A DNA stretch of 14,460 bases. Source: JACIWG01 sp049969935 (lineage in GTDB: Archaea; Thermoproteota; Nitrososphaeria; JACIWG01). Shown here piece after piece: positions 1 through 5,888 of this stretch (the stretch's first letter is position 1; the number at the start of each line of letters is the position of its first letter). The notes beneath the pieces were generated by a model. The model saw only the letters and a program-made list of their open reading frames with translations, was not told the origin of the DNA and searched no databases. The stretch spans positions 1-14,460 of the forward strand of contig JBMFNX010000033.1 of NCBI GenBank assembly GCA_049969935.1. The letters are read 5' to 3'. Both the position numbers and the translations under genes were made by a program.

Positions 1-253
1 TCGTCCCGAATGTAGTCTGGATGTCCAAATGCTGGGATAAGGCTCTGGACTGAATTGGGTGTGGGAGGCTCCAGCAGAATATAGGGCTTGCTCAAGGCCT
101 AAGTCCTGCGGAAGCCGTTAACTGGGTGGTGGCACACCCCTTTGCAGGCAGCCGCTGAACAATGAGGGAGCGAACGCTGAAACGGATGTGCTCCTAAGCG
201 TTGAAGTGGCTGTGTGCAAGAATCTTCCTGGCTTCAGCCGTGGAGAGTGTCAA
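1..253 (+). mobile_element. 3' remnant of an IS200/IS605-type TnpB element (copy 1), truncated by window edge
   Basis: This is the tail of a TnpB-type element reading rightward. It ends in a right-end motif GGAGAGTGTCAAA (242-254) that matches the end of the second element at 2858-2870 on the opposite strand. No intact reading frame crosses it. The frame starting at base 2 gives TnpB-tail-like residues such as RQPLNNE but has stops at 38-40 and 119-121, while the last stretch before the end resembles copy 2 better in frame 1. I read it as decayed tnpB 3' sequence overlapping a guide-RNA region. It is visibly richer in G+C than the surrounding genes. The left end and most of tnpB lie outside the window, so whether the rest is intact is unknown. 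Apart from this remnant and the two inverted repeats before 349, the first 348 bases hold no gene I can support. Confidence 0.65.
100..253 (+). ncRNA. omegaRNA-like 3' scaffold of TnpB element copy 1
   Basis: Two hairpins are visible. Hairpin A pairs GGGTG (124-128) with CACCC (135-139) around the loop GTGGCA. Hairpin B pairs GGC (230-232) with GCC (237-239) around a TTCA loop, just before the terminal GAGTGTCAA. Both hairpins recur in the element at 2859-4200 with different but still pairing stem bases, which argues for selection on RNA structure. In TnpB systems the omegaRNA overlaps the 3' end of tnpB and the right end, and the guide is the flanking DNA just past the end. By that rule the guide here would start near 254. 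The 5' boundary given is approximate, and expression is inferred, not shown. Confidence 0.5.
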
Positions 254-282
254 AAAGTATCTCTACCTATCGTCTAATAAAT

Positions 283-309
283 AGGGAAACAAATATAAAA
301 AGTTTCCCT
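283..309. repeat. inverted repeat, 8-bp stem, possible terminator
   Basis: AGGGAAAC (283-290) is exactly complementary to GTTTCCCT (302-309) across an 11-base A-rich loop. It sits between the insertion-element end and the 3' end of the PfkB gene. It could form a transcript-end hairpin on either strand or act as a protein-binding palindrome. Function is not established. Confidence 0.4.
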
Positions 310-328
310 GTTAATAGGGCAAATGATG

Positions 329-346
329 GGCTAAAAATTTTTAGCC
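329..346. terminator. 18-bp perfect palindrome just past the PfkB stop codon
   Basis: GGCTAAAAATTTTTAGCC is a perfect palindrome starting three bases beyond the minus-strand stop codon of the PfkB gene. The internal A5T5 run gives a T-rich stretch in either direction. Archaeal termination relies mainly on T-runs, so this is a reasonable transcript end for the kinase mRNA. A protein-binding site is also possible. Confidence 0.4.
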
Positions 347-348
347 TA

Positions 349-1239
349 CTAGAGGAATAATTCAATATCCTTTAATGTTGGAAAACCTTCTGGACCCTTG
401 AACCTTATCTTTAGTCCAGCCGCGATGTTAGCGAACCTTACAGCCCTCTTTATCTCATTGCTTTTCAAGTATTCTGTCAGGAATGCTGCTCCGAAGACGT
501 CTCCTGCGCCTGTTGGGTCTTCTACGTTAACGTCTATTGTGTCTATTTCGAACAAACCTTTTTCACATGAGACTATTACTGGATCCTTTCCTCTTGTCAC
601 TATACCTATTTTTGCTCCAGAATCTCTTATCATTTTTAATATTTCTTTTTCATTTAAGCCTACTGCTTTTGCTTCATCTTTCCCAAATTTTACGATGTCA
701 ACTTTTTCAAAAAACCTTGTTAAACGTTCTTTTTCGAAAACTATTTTTACACTACCATCTTCTCCAACTTTCCTCATAATACCTTGGGGGTCGAGCATTA
801 GAACTTTTCCCTCAAACCTTATCTTATCCAAAAATTTTAATGTGATCTCGTTCATTAGAGGAGATATATAGTATGCATTACATTCTAGATATTCTTCGGG
901 AATGTCTTTGGGAGAAAGTTTTCTGGGAACATTATAGCATCTTTGAAACCTATCACCTTTTTCATCATAATTGTTTTGGAAGTATAAGGTTTTTGTTCCA
1001 CACACTCTTAAACCTTTATAGTCTATGCCCATGTTCTTGCAGAAGCCTATTGCACGCTCGTACTGGTCTTCACCTATGCAAGAGCATATTCCAGCCTTTA
1101 CACCTAGCTTAGAGAGGGTTGAGCCAGAATATATTGGAGCACCACCCAAGACATTTGAGACCCTAGCTTTGGGACCAATGTTTTCGTCTAAGGAAAAGTG
1201 GCCTACAACAGTCACCCTAACATCTTTATCTTGCTCCAT
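349..1239 (-). CDS. PfkB/ribokinase-family sugar or nucleoside kinase
   Basis: The 296-residue protein has the ribokinase-family fold signatures. The N-terminal strand VTVVGHFSLDEN (9-20) is followed by the glycine pair LGGAP (31-35). The C-terminal anion-hole motif DPTGAGDVF (241-249) contains the presumed catalytic base Asp247, and a hydrophobic helix after it completes the nucleotide site. The family transfers the ATP gamma-phosphate to a hydroxyl of a sugar, nucleoside or inositol. Substrate cannot be assigned from sequence alone; nucleoside or myo-inositol kinase are candidates because archaeal PfkB members do both. The ATG at 1239 is the only sensible start, since an in-frame ATG at 1254 runs into TGA two codons later. 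A TATA-like box lies about 35 nt upstream. The gene diverges from the PurP-family gene, and its neighbourhood of PurP and a phosphoribosyltransferase fragment makes a nucleoside or purine-related substrate attractive but unproven. Confidence 0.85.
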   Translation of the reverse strand: MEQDKDVRVTVVGHFSLDENIGPKARVSNVLGGAPIYSGSTLSKLGVKAGICSCIGEDQYERAIGFCKNMGIDYKGLRVCGTKTLYFQNNYDEKGDRFQRCYNVPRKLSPKDIPEEYLECNAYYISPLMNEITLKFLDKIRFEGKVLMLDPQGIMRKVGEDGSVKIVFEKERLTRFFEKVDIVKFGKDEAKAVGLNEKEILKMIRDSGAKIGIVTRGKDPVIVSCEKGLFEIDTIDVNVEDPTGAGDVFGAAFLTEYLKSNEIKRAVRFANIAAGLKIRFKGPEGFPTLKDIELFL

Positions 1240-1268
1240 TGGCTTTCACACCATAGAAGCCTAAACCA

Positions 1269-1279
1269 ATTTATAAAAT
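1269..1279 (-). promoter_or_regulatory. TATA box for the PfkB kinase gene
   Basis: On the minus strand the sequence reads ATTTTATAAAT, centred about 35 nt upstream of the kinase ATG. With the usual archaeal spacing of about 26 nt, transcription would start near 1247 and leave a leader of under ten bases. The intergenic DNA is strongly AT-rich, so the exact box is uncertain. Confidence 0.45.
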
Positions 1280-1325
1280 AAATTTTAATCTATTTTTCTT
1301 TAAAAATTTTTCAAAATTTTAACCG

Positions 1326-1335
1326 TTAAATTTAA
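1326..1335 (+). promoter_or_regulatory. TATA-like box for the PurP-family gene
   Basis: TTAAATTTAA lies about 38 nt upstream of the ATG at 1368, which predicts a start near 1357 and a leader of about eleven bases. It is part of the 128-bp divergent region shared with the PfkB kinase. Confidence 0.35.
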
Positions 1336-1367
1336 TTGCCTTCACAACTATGGGTTTTTGAACAAGG

Positions 1368-2546
1368 ATGCCCATTTCCAAGGACGATGTTGAAGAGGTT
1401 GTTAGAAGATATGATTCAAGAAACATTACTGTAGGCGTGATTGGATCACATTCGGCTGAAGAAGTTGGTTCAGCTGCGAAAGCGTTCGGGTTTAAGACGG
1501 TTGTAGTATGCCAGAAGGGTAGAGAAGACTTGTACGCCCACTATAATAGACACTTGTTTGATGAGGTAATAGTTTTAGAAAGGTTTTCAGACATCGTCGA
1601 CGAAAGTGTACAGGAGAAGCTTAGGAATCTTAACACAATCTTTTTGCCAAACCGTTCTCTAACAGTTTATGTTGGCTACAAAAATCTTGAAGAAAAGTTT
1701 CTTGTCCCAATGTATGGGAACAGGTTTATGTTGAAGACTGAGGAAAGGAGGCTTGAGAGAAACCAGTACTGGCTTCTTGAAAGGGCTGGAGTTAGGACGC
1801 CTAAAAGGTTTTCTTCGCCTGAAGAAATTGATAGGCTTGTTATCGTAAAGGTTGCCCAGAAGGCTAAGCCTCTTGAACGAGCCTTTTTTACGGCAAAAAA
1901 TGCTGTAGAATATTGGAGCAAGGCTGACGATCTTGCTAGAAAGGGTGTTATAAGCTTAGAAGATTTGAAGAATGCTGTTATAGAAGAGTTTGTTCTTGGA
2001 CCAAGATATAATGCGAACTTTCAAGCTTGGGCGTTAAAGGATGTGTTTGGAGGATTCGATTTCTTAGGCTTTGATGACAGAAGGCAGGTTAACCTTTCAG
2101 GAATACTGAATTTGACTGCAAGAGAGCAGCTTGAACTTGATGTGCCAATAAGGAATGAGGAGGTAGGCCACTACGGTTTAACAATGAGAGAGTCTCAGAA
2201 GCCTCTAGTTTATAGGGCTGCCGAAAACTTTTTGAAAGTTTGCTGTGAAGAGTATCCTCCTGGACTTGTTGGCCCCTTTGCACTCCAAGGTGCAGTAGCA
2301 TATGATCCAGAAGACCCTGAAGGTAGGAGGTTAGAGTTTTTTGTCTTCGATGTCAGTCCAAGAATACCTGGTTCACCATGTGTTGGCCCAACATCTCCGG
2401 AAATGAGAAGACTTTACCTAAAATATCATGGCATGTTAGGGAAACTTGGGATAGGATTACATGCCTTCGAGTCCGTGCTAGACTTTTCTATGCTAGAAAT
2501 ATATTATGCTATGTCAAGGGGTAGGCTTGCTGACATAGTAACATAA
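1368..2546 (+). CDS. PurP-family ATP-grasp ligase paralogue (FAICAR synthetase-like)
   Basis: The 392-residue protein matches the archaeal PurP family in length and order of blocks. It has GSHSA (26-30), a Rossmann-like start with GFKTVVVCQKGRE, then YGNRFMLKTEERR (116-128), a WLLERAGVRTP segment, and the late block GPFALQGAV (302-310). True PurP makes FAICAR from AICAR, formate and ATP in purine synthesis. Two places depart from what I remember of that family. The ATP-grasp loop, usually a lysine followed by a glycine-rich GAKGGRGYF-like stretch, reads KVAQKAKPLERAFF (161-174) with no glycine. The FE-S-RI-GTN-like block reads VFDVSPRIPGSP (326-337). This therefore looks like a divergent paralogue that may bind ATP differently or have another reaction; I leave the symbol empty for that reason. 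It ends 15 bp from the convergent phosphoribosyltransferase fragment. The family call is firm, the activity is not. Confidence 0.85.
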   Translation: MPISKDDVEEVVRRYDSRNITVGVIGSHSAEEVGSAAKAFGFKTVVVCQKGREDLYAHYNRHLFDEVIVLERFSDIVDESVQEKLRNLNTIFLPNRSLTVYVGYKNLEEKFLVPMYGNRFMLKTEERRLERNQYWLLERAGVRTPKRFSSPEEIDRLVIVKVAQKAKPLERAFFTAKNAVEYWSKADDLARKGVISLEDLKNAVIEEFVLGPRYNANFQAWALKDVFGGFDFLGFDDRRQVNLSGILNLTAREQLELDVPIRNEEVGHYGLTMRESQKPLVYRAAENFLKVCCEEYPPGLVGPFALQGAVAYDPEDPEGRRLEFFVFDVSPRIPGSPCVGPTSPEMRRLYLKYHGMLGKLGIGLHAFESVLDFSMLEIYYAMSRGRLADIVT

Positions 2547-2561
2547 GATTATCACAATTTT

Positions 2562-2858
2562 TTAGATTTTTATCCTATCTATTCTGTCAACGAATATTGG
2601 TAGGCTGTCTAGAAAAACTATTTCCTCTACATTATACCATGGACCCTCACGCCAGACAGCAGCCTTACAGACAATATTTCCACCAGCCTTTTCAACAAGC
2701 TTCACGAGAGCCTCTATTGTCCCCCCAGTTGAGACAACATCGTCTATAACACAGACCCTCTTACCTCTAACGCTTTCAACATCATCTTCAGTCAATATGA
2801 GAGACTGCTTCTCTTTCGTGGTTATAGATTTAACGGACTCGATAATATATTTTCCCAT
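2562..2858 (-). pseudogene. adenine-type phosphoribosyltransferase, C-terminal half only
   Basis: The 98 residues contain the PRPP-binding signature VCVIDDVVSTGGTIEAL, preceded by the Apt-like segment GKYIIESVKSITT and followed by KAGGNIVCKAAV and a LP-F ending (SLPIF). These are the second half of a type I phosphoribosyltransferase of the adenine group, which joins a purine base to PRPP. A complete protein needs roughly 80-90 more N-terminal residues with the base-binding hood; none are present, because the right end of a TnpB element lies immediately upstream. The first Met is probably an internal residue of the ancestral protein. The open frame itself is undamaged, so the break may be recent, or the short product may still be made: GGAG in the element end lies about eight bases before the ATG. 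A substrate other than adenine (hypoxanthine, guanine) cannot be excluded. Confidence 0.75.
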
Positions 2859-4194
2859 TTGACACTCTCCTCGACTGAAGTCGGGAGATTCCTGCTTCTA
2901 GGGTGTTCATTGGTTGGTTGTTCATTGCCCTTTTAGGCTCCCACTTCATCCCGTTCCACCTTAGAAGCAAGGGCTGTGCCATCAGCCCGTTATCCCTACC
3001 CCAGGAGGGGCTTGGGATTATGGTTCCATCATTTCTTGCAATGTTCAGCGCTCCCACAGCATCTGCATTCATTGCCATGTTACATTTTCTACAATAGAAC
3101 AGGCCTCTATGTCTCCTCGTCCCTTTAGAGTGGCAAAATGGGCATTTGCTTGATGTCCTGTGTTCGCTTTTTTCCTCTACTTTTAGGCCGTATTCTTCAG
3201 CTTTCTCCTTAAACCTTCTATTGATGTAGTTGAAGTTCCAGAAGTTGTTTATCATGGTATTTGCTTTGCTGTTGTGGTTGTTGTTTCTTATGCCCTTCAA
3301 TTTTCCAAGCACTATAGTTGAAATGCCGAGCTGATAGGAGTCTTCAATGACTGATTTAATCATGGCGTTTACCGCGTGTTTGAACCTTCTTTGACGTTTT
3401 CTGTATAGTTTCTTAAGCTTATTTGATGTTTTAGTTTTGTTGGTTTTGGCTAGTCTGCTCTGCTCTTTTGCTATCCGTTTTGTCCAGTGCCACCAGTCTG
3501 ATAGGATTGTTCTGCCGGAGAAGCTATAGGTTGTTTTAACTTTTCAGTCCATATTGTTGCAAGGTTTATTATGCCTAGGTCTATGTAGAGGAGCCTATTG
3601 CCTCCACGTTTAGGAGGCTTCTCAACTTTCACACTCATAAAGCCCCTCCACACTCCATCAACTTCATCGTAAGCTATTTCAAGCCTTCCCTGTTTTCCAG
3701 CCCATTTCATCTTCCCCTTATGTTTTAGTTTAAGACCTTTTGGAAGGTGTAGGTGTTCGCCATCAAACTTATAGCAGTCGTTTCTTATGATGATCCTAAG
3801 CTCTCTTTTGCCGTCTTTTCCAGTACCTTGGCATTGAAACTCTTGTTATGTGTTCTGGAAGCTTTCCTTCAGCTTCAAGCTCTTTTAGGGCTAGGAAGCT
3901 TTTCCAGGCTTCGTTGTTCTTTTTTATTATCTGCTGGGCTGTTGCTGAGCCTATAAGCGGAGCATATTTCTTGTATAGGTGCTTAGGATACCATTTGAAC
4001 TTTTTATAGCTTATATAGGCTTGCCTACGCTCAAAGTTCACTTCATTGTATAGCTTGGCGCAGTTGTCTGCAAGCTCCCATAGGGTAGGATGGTCTTCAA
4101 CTGTGAACGTGTTAGCTCTCTCCATTTCAGACACTAGACTAGATGGTACTGGATTAGAGAGACCATGCCACTCGAATGTTTGATATACTTCCAC
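2830..4194 (-). pseudogene. tnpB: tnpB, RNA-guided nuclease of IS605 type, two frameshifts
   Basis: Three frames make one TnpB. The first runs from a GTG at 4194 to about 3816 (to SMPRYWK). The frame then shifts by one base in an A4 run (T4 at 3816-3819 on +), and the second part runs through RuvC-I, IDLGIINLAT. It shifts back near 3520, just after LKQPIA, where SGRTILSDWWHWTKR resumes in the original frame, and the last part continues to the end. The zinc-ribbon cysteines CPFC and CRKC and the RuvC-III block NADAVGALNIA are intact. The usual RuvC-II glutamate is not seen at IVLGKLKGIR; a glutamate in EEKSEHRTSSKC, just before the zinc ribbon, could substitute, as I recall for some archaeal TnpBs. 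The frame runs through the right end and stops at 2830 inside the neighbouring gene. As written it makes no full-length protein, unless the shifts are sequence errors. Confidence 0.85.
2859..2990 (-). ncRNA. omegaRNA-like 3' scaffold of TnpB element copy 2
   Basis: On the minus strand hairpin A pairs GGGCTG (2988-2983) with CAGCCC (2976-2971) around the loop ATGGCA. Hairpin B pairs TCTCC-CGAC with GTCG-GGAGA (between 2888 and 2866) around TTCA, with one bulged A. Compared with copy 1, the fourth base pair of hairpin A is C-G instead of G-C and hairpin B has an A-T-type pair where copy 1 has G-C, both keeping the pairing. A guide copied from the flank would begin at about 2858, inside the phosphoribosyltransferase sequence. 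The 5' limit is a guess, and transcription is inferred from the TnpB family. Confidence 0.5.
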
Positions 4195-4200
4195 AAATCT
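2859..4200 (-). mobile_element. IS200/IS605-type element with TnpB only (copy 2)
   Basis: The element reads leftward. It contains a frameshifted tnpB and ends on the right-end motif GGAGAGTGTCAA on the minus strand, shared with copy 1 at 242-253. No TnpA (Y1 transposase) gene is present, so it would depend on a TnpA elsewhere, which is common for such elements. The right boundary at 2859 is set by where similarity with copy 1 stops and phosphoribosyltransferase coding begins. The left boundary is not visible and is placed just upstream of the tnpB GTG; it must lie before the FGGY-kinase stop at 4256. It is inverted relative to copy 1, so the two elements enclose 254-2858. Confidence 0.75.
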
Positions 4201-4255
4201 ATAAAACTTTTTACTGAATTTAAAATTTTCGATAATCCATCCCAGAGTTAAAGCT

Positions 4256-5794
4256 CTAGGCTTTCTTGTCGAGTTTCATGTAAAGTTGGAGATTAGCAAA
4301 TATGTCCTTAAGCCTAATATATGAGTCTCTGTAGAGATTATAAAGTTCATCATAAACTTTTTCAAGCTCTCTGTCAGAAGATTCTTTTCCAACAGACTTG
4401 ACTATAACTTCTTTCGCCTGATTAAAGTCTTTAAAGTATCCAAGAGTTTTAAGTAAAAGCATCGAATTACCTAAGGCTGCACAGTCTAACGGATTCTCTA
4501 GAAGTAGGCCTTCAAATTTAAGATTTGATGCAATCACCTTTCTTAAAAGTGTGTTCTGGGCTCCTCCACCACAGAAGGCAAGATATCTAATGTCCAAACC
4601 CATTTCCTTAACATACACTTCATAATTTTCTCTTAGGGCGAAACTTATTCCCTCCAACATAGCCCTATACATGTGCTCTATACCATGGTTCCTATCTAAA
4701 CCTATAAACGCAGCCCTAGCCAAGGGATCAAGCAGTGGACATCTTTCTCCAATAATATATGGGAGATAAAGTAGTCCACCAGAGCCTGGCGGAATTTTAG
4801 CACATCTTCTGTTCAAGATTTCTATAACGTTTGAAGCATGTCCTAAACTGCTGTCTTTAACAAATCTTTCGAGGAACCAGCCTATAGAGTATCCGGATAA
4901 TGTTGTCGCTGAAGAATACCACTGACTTTTTAGCATATGACACCTTACTGGAACCCTAAATTTTTTGTCAAGCTTCAATTCTTCCAAGGTTAAATCAACT
5001 TCTGGCGCAGTACCAAGGTAAATGTCGCCTGTAGAATCTGATATTGCTCCAGCCCCATATAGGGTTGCAGCACAGTCTCCTGCGCCAACAGTTACTGGCA
5101 CACACTTAATTTCAAGCACTTCTGCAATATCCTTTTTTAGCATACCAGCAATTTCCGTTGACTCCCTAACCTCAACCATCTTATCTGATTCGATACCCGT
5201 TTCTTCCAGAACTTCCCAAATCCATTCCTTCTTTCTAATATCATATGCCATGGTCGCAGAGGCGTCACTGTAGTCTGTGAATGGCTCACTTGCTTCCACA
5301 AGATTTTCGACAACAAAGTCCTTGTGAAAAACAAACTTTTTTGTCCTTTCATAGACTTTAGGCATATTCTTTTTAAACCACATCATCTTCAACAATGTTG
5401 GAACAGGAGTTAATGGGTTACCTGTCCTCTTATAAAGGTAGGCTTCACCAAACCTTTCTCCAACAAATTTAGCTTCATCTAACGCCCTCATGTCAGAGTA
5501 CATTGGAACCCTTTCAACAGATGGAGTACCCCATCCTTCGACTGGAACAAGAGTTCCAACTGTAGCGTCAACACATAAGCCTACAATATCCCTTCTAAAA
5601 TTTCTATTCTTACAAAGGATTTTAAGACATTTTATGGAAGCATTAACCCAGTCAAATGGATTCTGTTCGACAATATTACCTGGTCCAAAATAAGTTTCAT
5701 AGTCAACTTTTACAGTCGAAATTATCTTACCCTCTGAACTTATCATGTAACCCTTGCATCCGCTTGTTCCCAGGTCAAGAGATAAGACTATCAA
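4256..5794 (-). CDS. FGGY-family carbohydrate kinase, xylulokinase-like
   Basis: The 512-residue cytosolic kinase has the two actin-like domains of the FGGY family. DLGTSGCKG (7-15) is the first phosphate motif; GLCVDATVG (72-80) and MYSDMRALDEAKF (98-110) form the sugar-site region; the presumed catalytic base is Asp240 in TVGAGDCAATLYGAG. YSDASATMAYD (175-185) resembles xylulokinases. GERCPLLDPLARAAFIGLDR and RAMLEGISFALRE are family blocks, and FCGGGAQNTLLRK is the ATP/adenosine motif. Sugar specificity (xylulose, ribulose, or another polyol) cannot be read from this. The start is TTG at 5794: the next Met is residue 17, which would delete the DLGTS motif, and a TATA box lies 28 nt upstream. 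The gene diverges from a class V aminotransferase. No isomerase or pentose-pathway gene is adjacent. Confidence 0.88.
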   Translation of the reverse strand: MIVLSLDLGTSGCKGYMISSEGKIISTVKVDYETYFGPGNIVEQNPFDWVNASIKCLKILCKNRNFRRDIVGLCVDATVGTLVPVEGWGTPSVERVPMYSDMRALDEAKFVGERFGEAYLYKRTGNPLTPVPTLLKMMWFKKNMPKVYERTKKFVFHKDFVVENLVEASEPFTDYSDASATMAYDIRKKEWIWEVLEETGIESDKMVEVRESTEIAGMLKKDIAEVLEIKCVPVTVGAGDCAATLYGAGAISDSTGDIYLGTAPEVDLTLEELKLDKKFRVPVRCHMLKSQWYSSATTLSGYSIGWFLERFVKDSSLGHASNVIEILNRRCAKIPPGSGGLLYLPYIIGERCPLLDPLARAAFIGLDRNHGIEHMYRAMLEGISFALRENYEVYVKEMGLDIRYLAFCGGGAQNTLLRKVIASNLKFEGLLLENPLDCAALGNSMLLLKTLGYFKDFNQAKEVIVKSVGKESSDRELEKVYDELYNLYRDSYIRLKDIFANLQLYMKLDKKA

Positions 5795-5817
5795 TGAGTA
5801 TAGTGTTCTAGAAGAAG

Positions 5818-5827
5818 TATTATATAT
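5818..5827 (-). promoter_or_regulatory. TATA box for the FGGY kinase, supports a leaderless TTG start
   Basis: TATATAATA on the minus strand is centred near 5822, 28 nt from the TTG at 5794. That spacing places the transcript start at or within a few bases of the start codon. Confidence 0.5.
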
Positions 5828-5857
5828 TTTTGCTCAAAAATAATAAATTTTAAAAAA

Positions 5858-5866
5858 TTTATATAA
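5858..5866 (+). promoter_or_regulatory. TATA box for the class V aminotransferase, decides its start codon
   Basis: TTTATATAA is centred near 5862. Archaeal spacing of about 26 nt puts the first transcribed base near 5888-5889, exactly at an in-frame ATG. The upstream GTG at 5868 and ATG at 5877 would then lie before the transcript starts. Confidence 0.5.
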
Positions 5867-5888
5867 TGTGAAAAATATGAAAAATAAG

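Noticed and set aside
1..253. Possible RNase P RNA, SRP RNA or rRNA fragment because of the higher G+C and stem structure
   Set aside because: No signature of those RNAs was found, while the end motif and both hairpins match the second TnpB element.
398..871. Open frame of 157 codons on the + strand opposite the PfkB gene
   Set aside because: It is antisense to a well-supported kinase, and its protein is low-complexity Ser/Leu/Phe-rich with no recognizable motif.
3471..3710. Separate small gene on the minus strand
   Set aside because: It encodes the RuvC-I part of tnpB in a shifted frame and is continuous with the flanking frames once two single-base shifts are corrected.
4195..4256. Possible N-terminal remnant of the phosphoribosyltransferase between tnpB and the FGGY kinase (SKKFY just before tnpB resembles the residues before the Apt MGKY)
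   Set aside because: Only about 60 bases are available and the rest of the frame does not resemble an Apt hood or base-binding region, so the match is likely chance.
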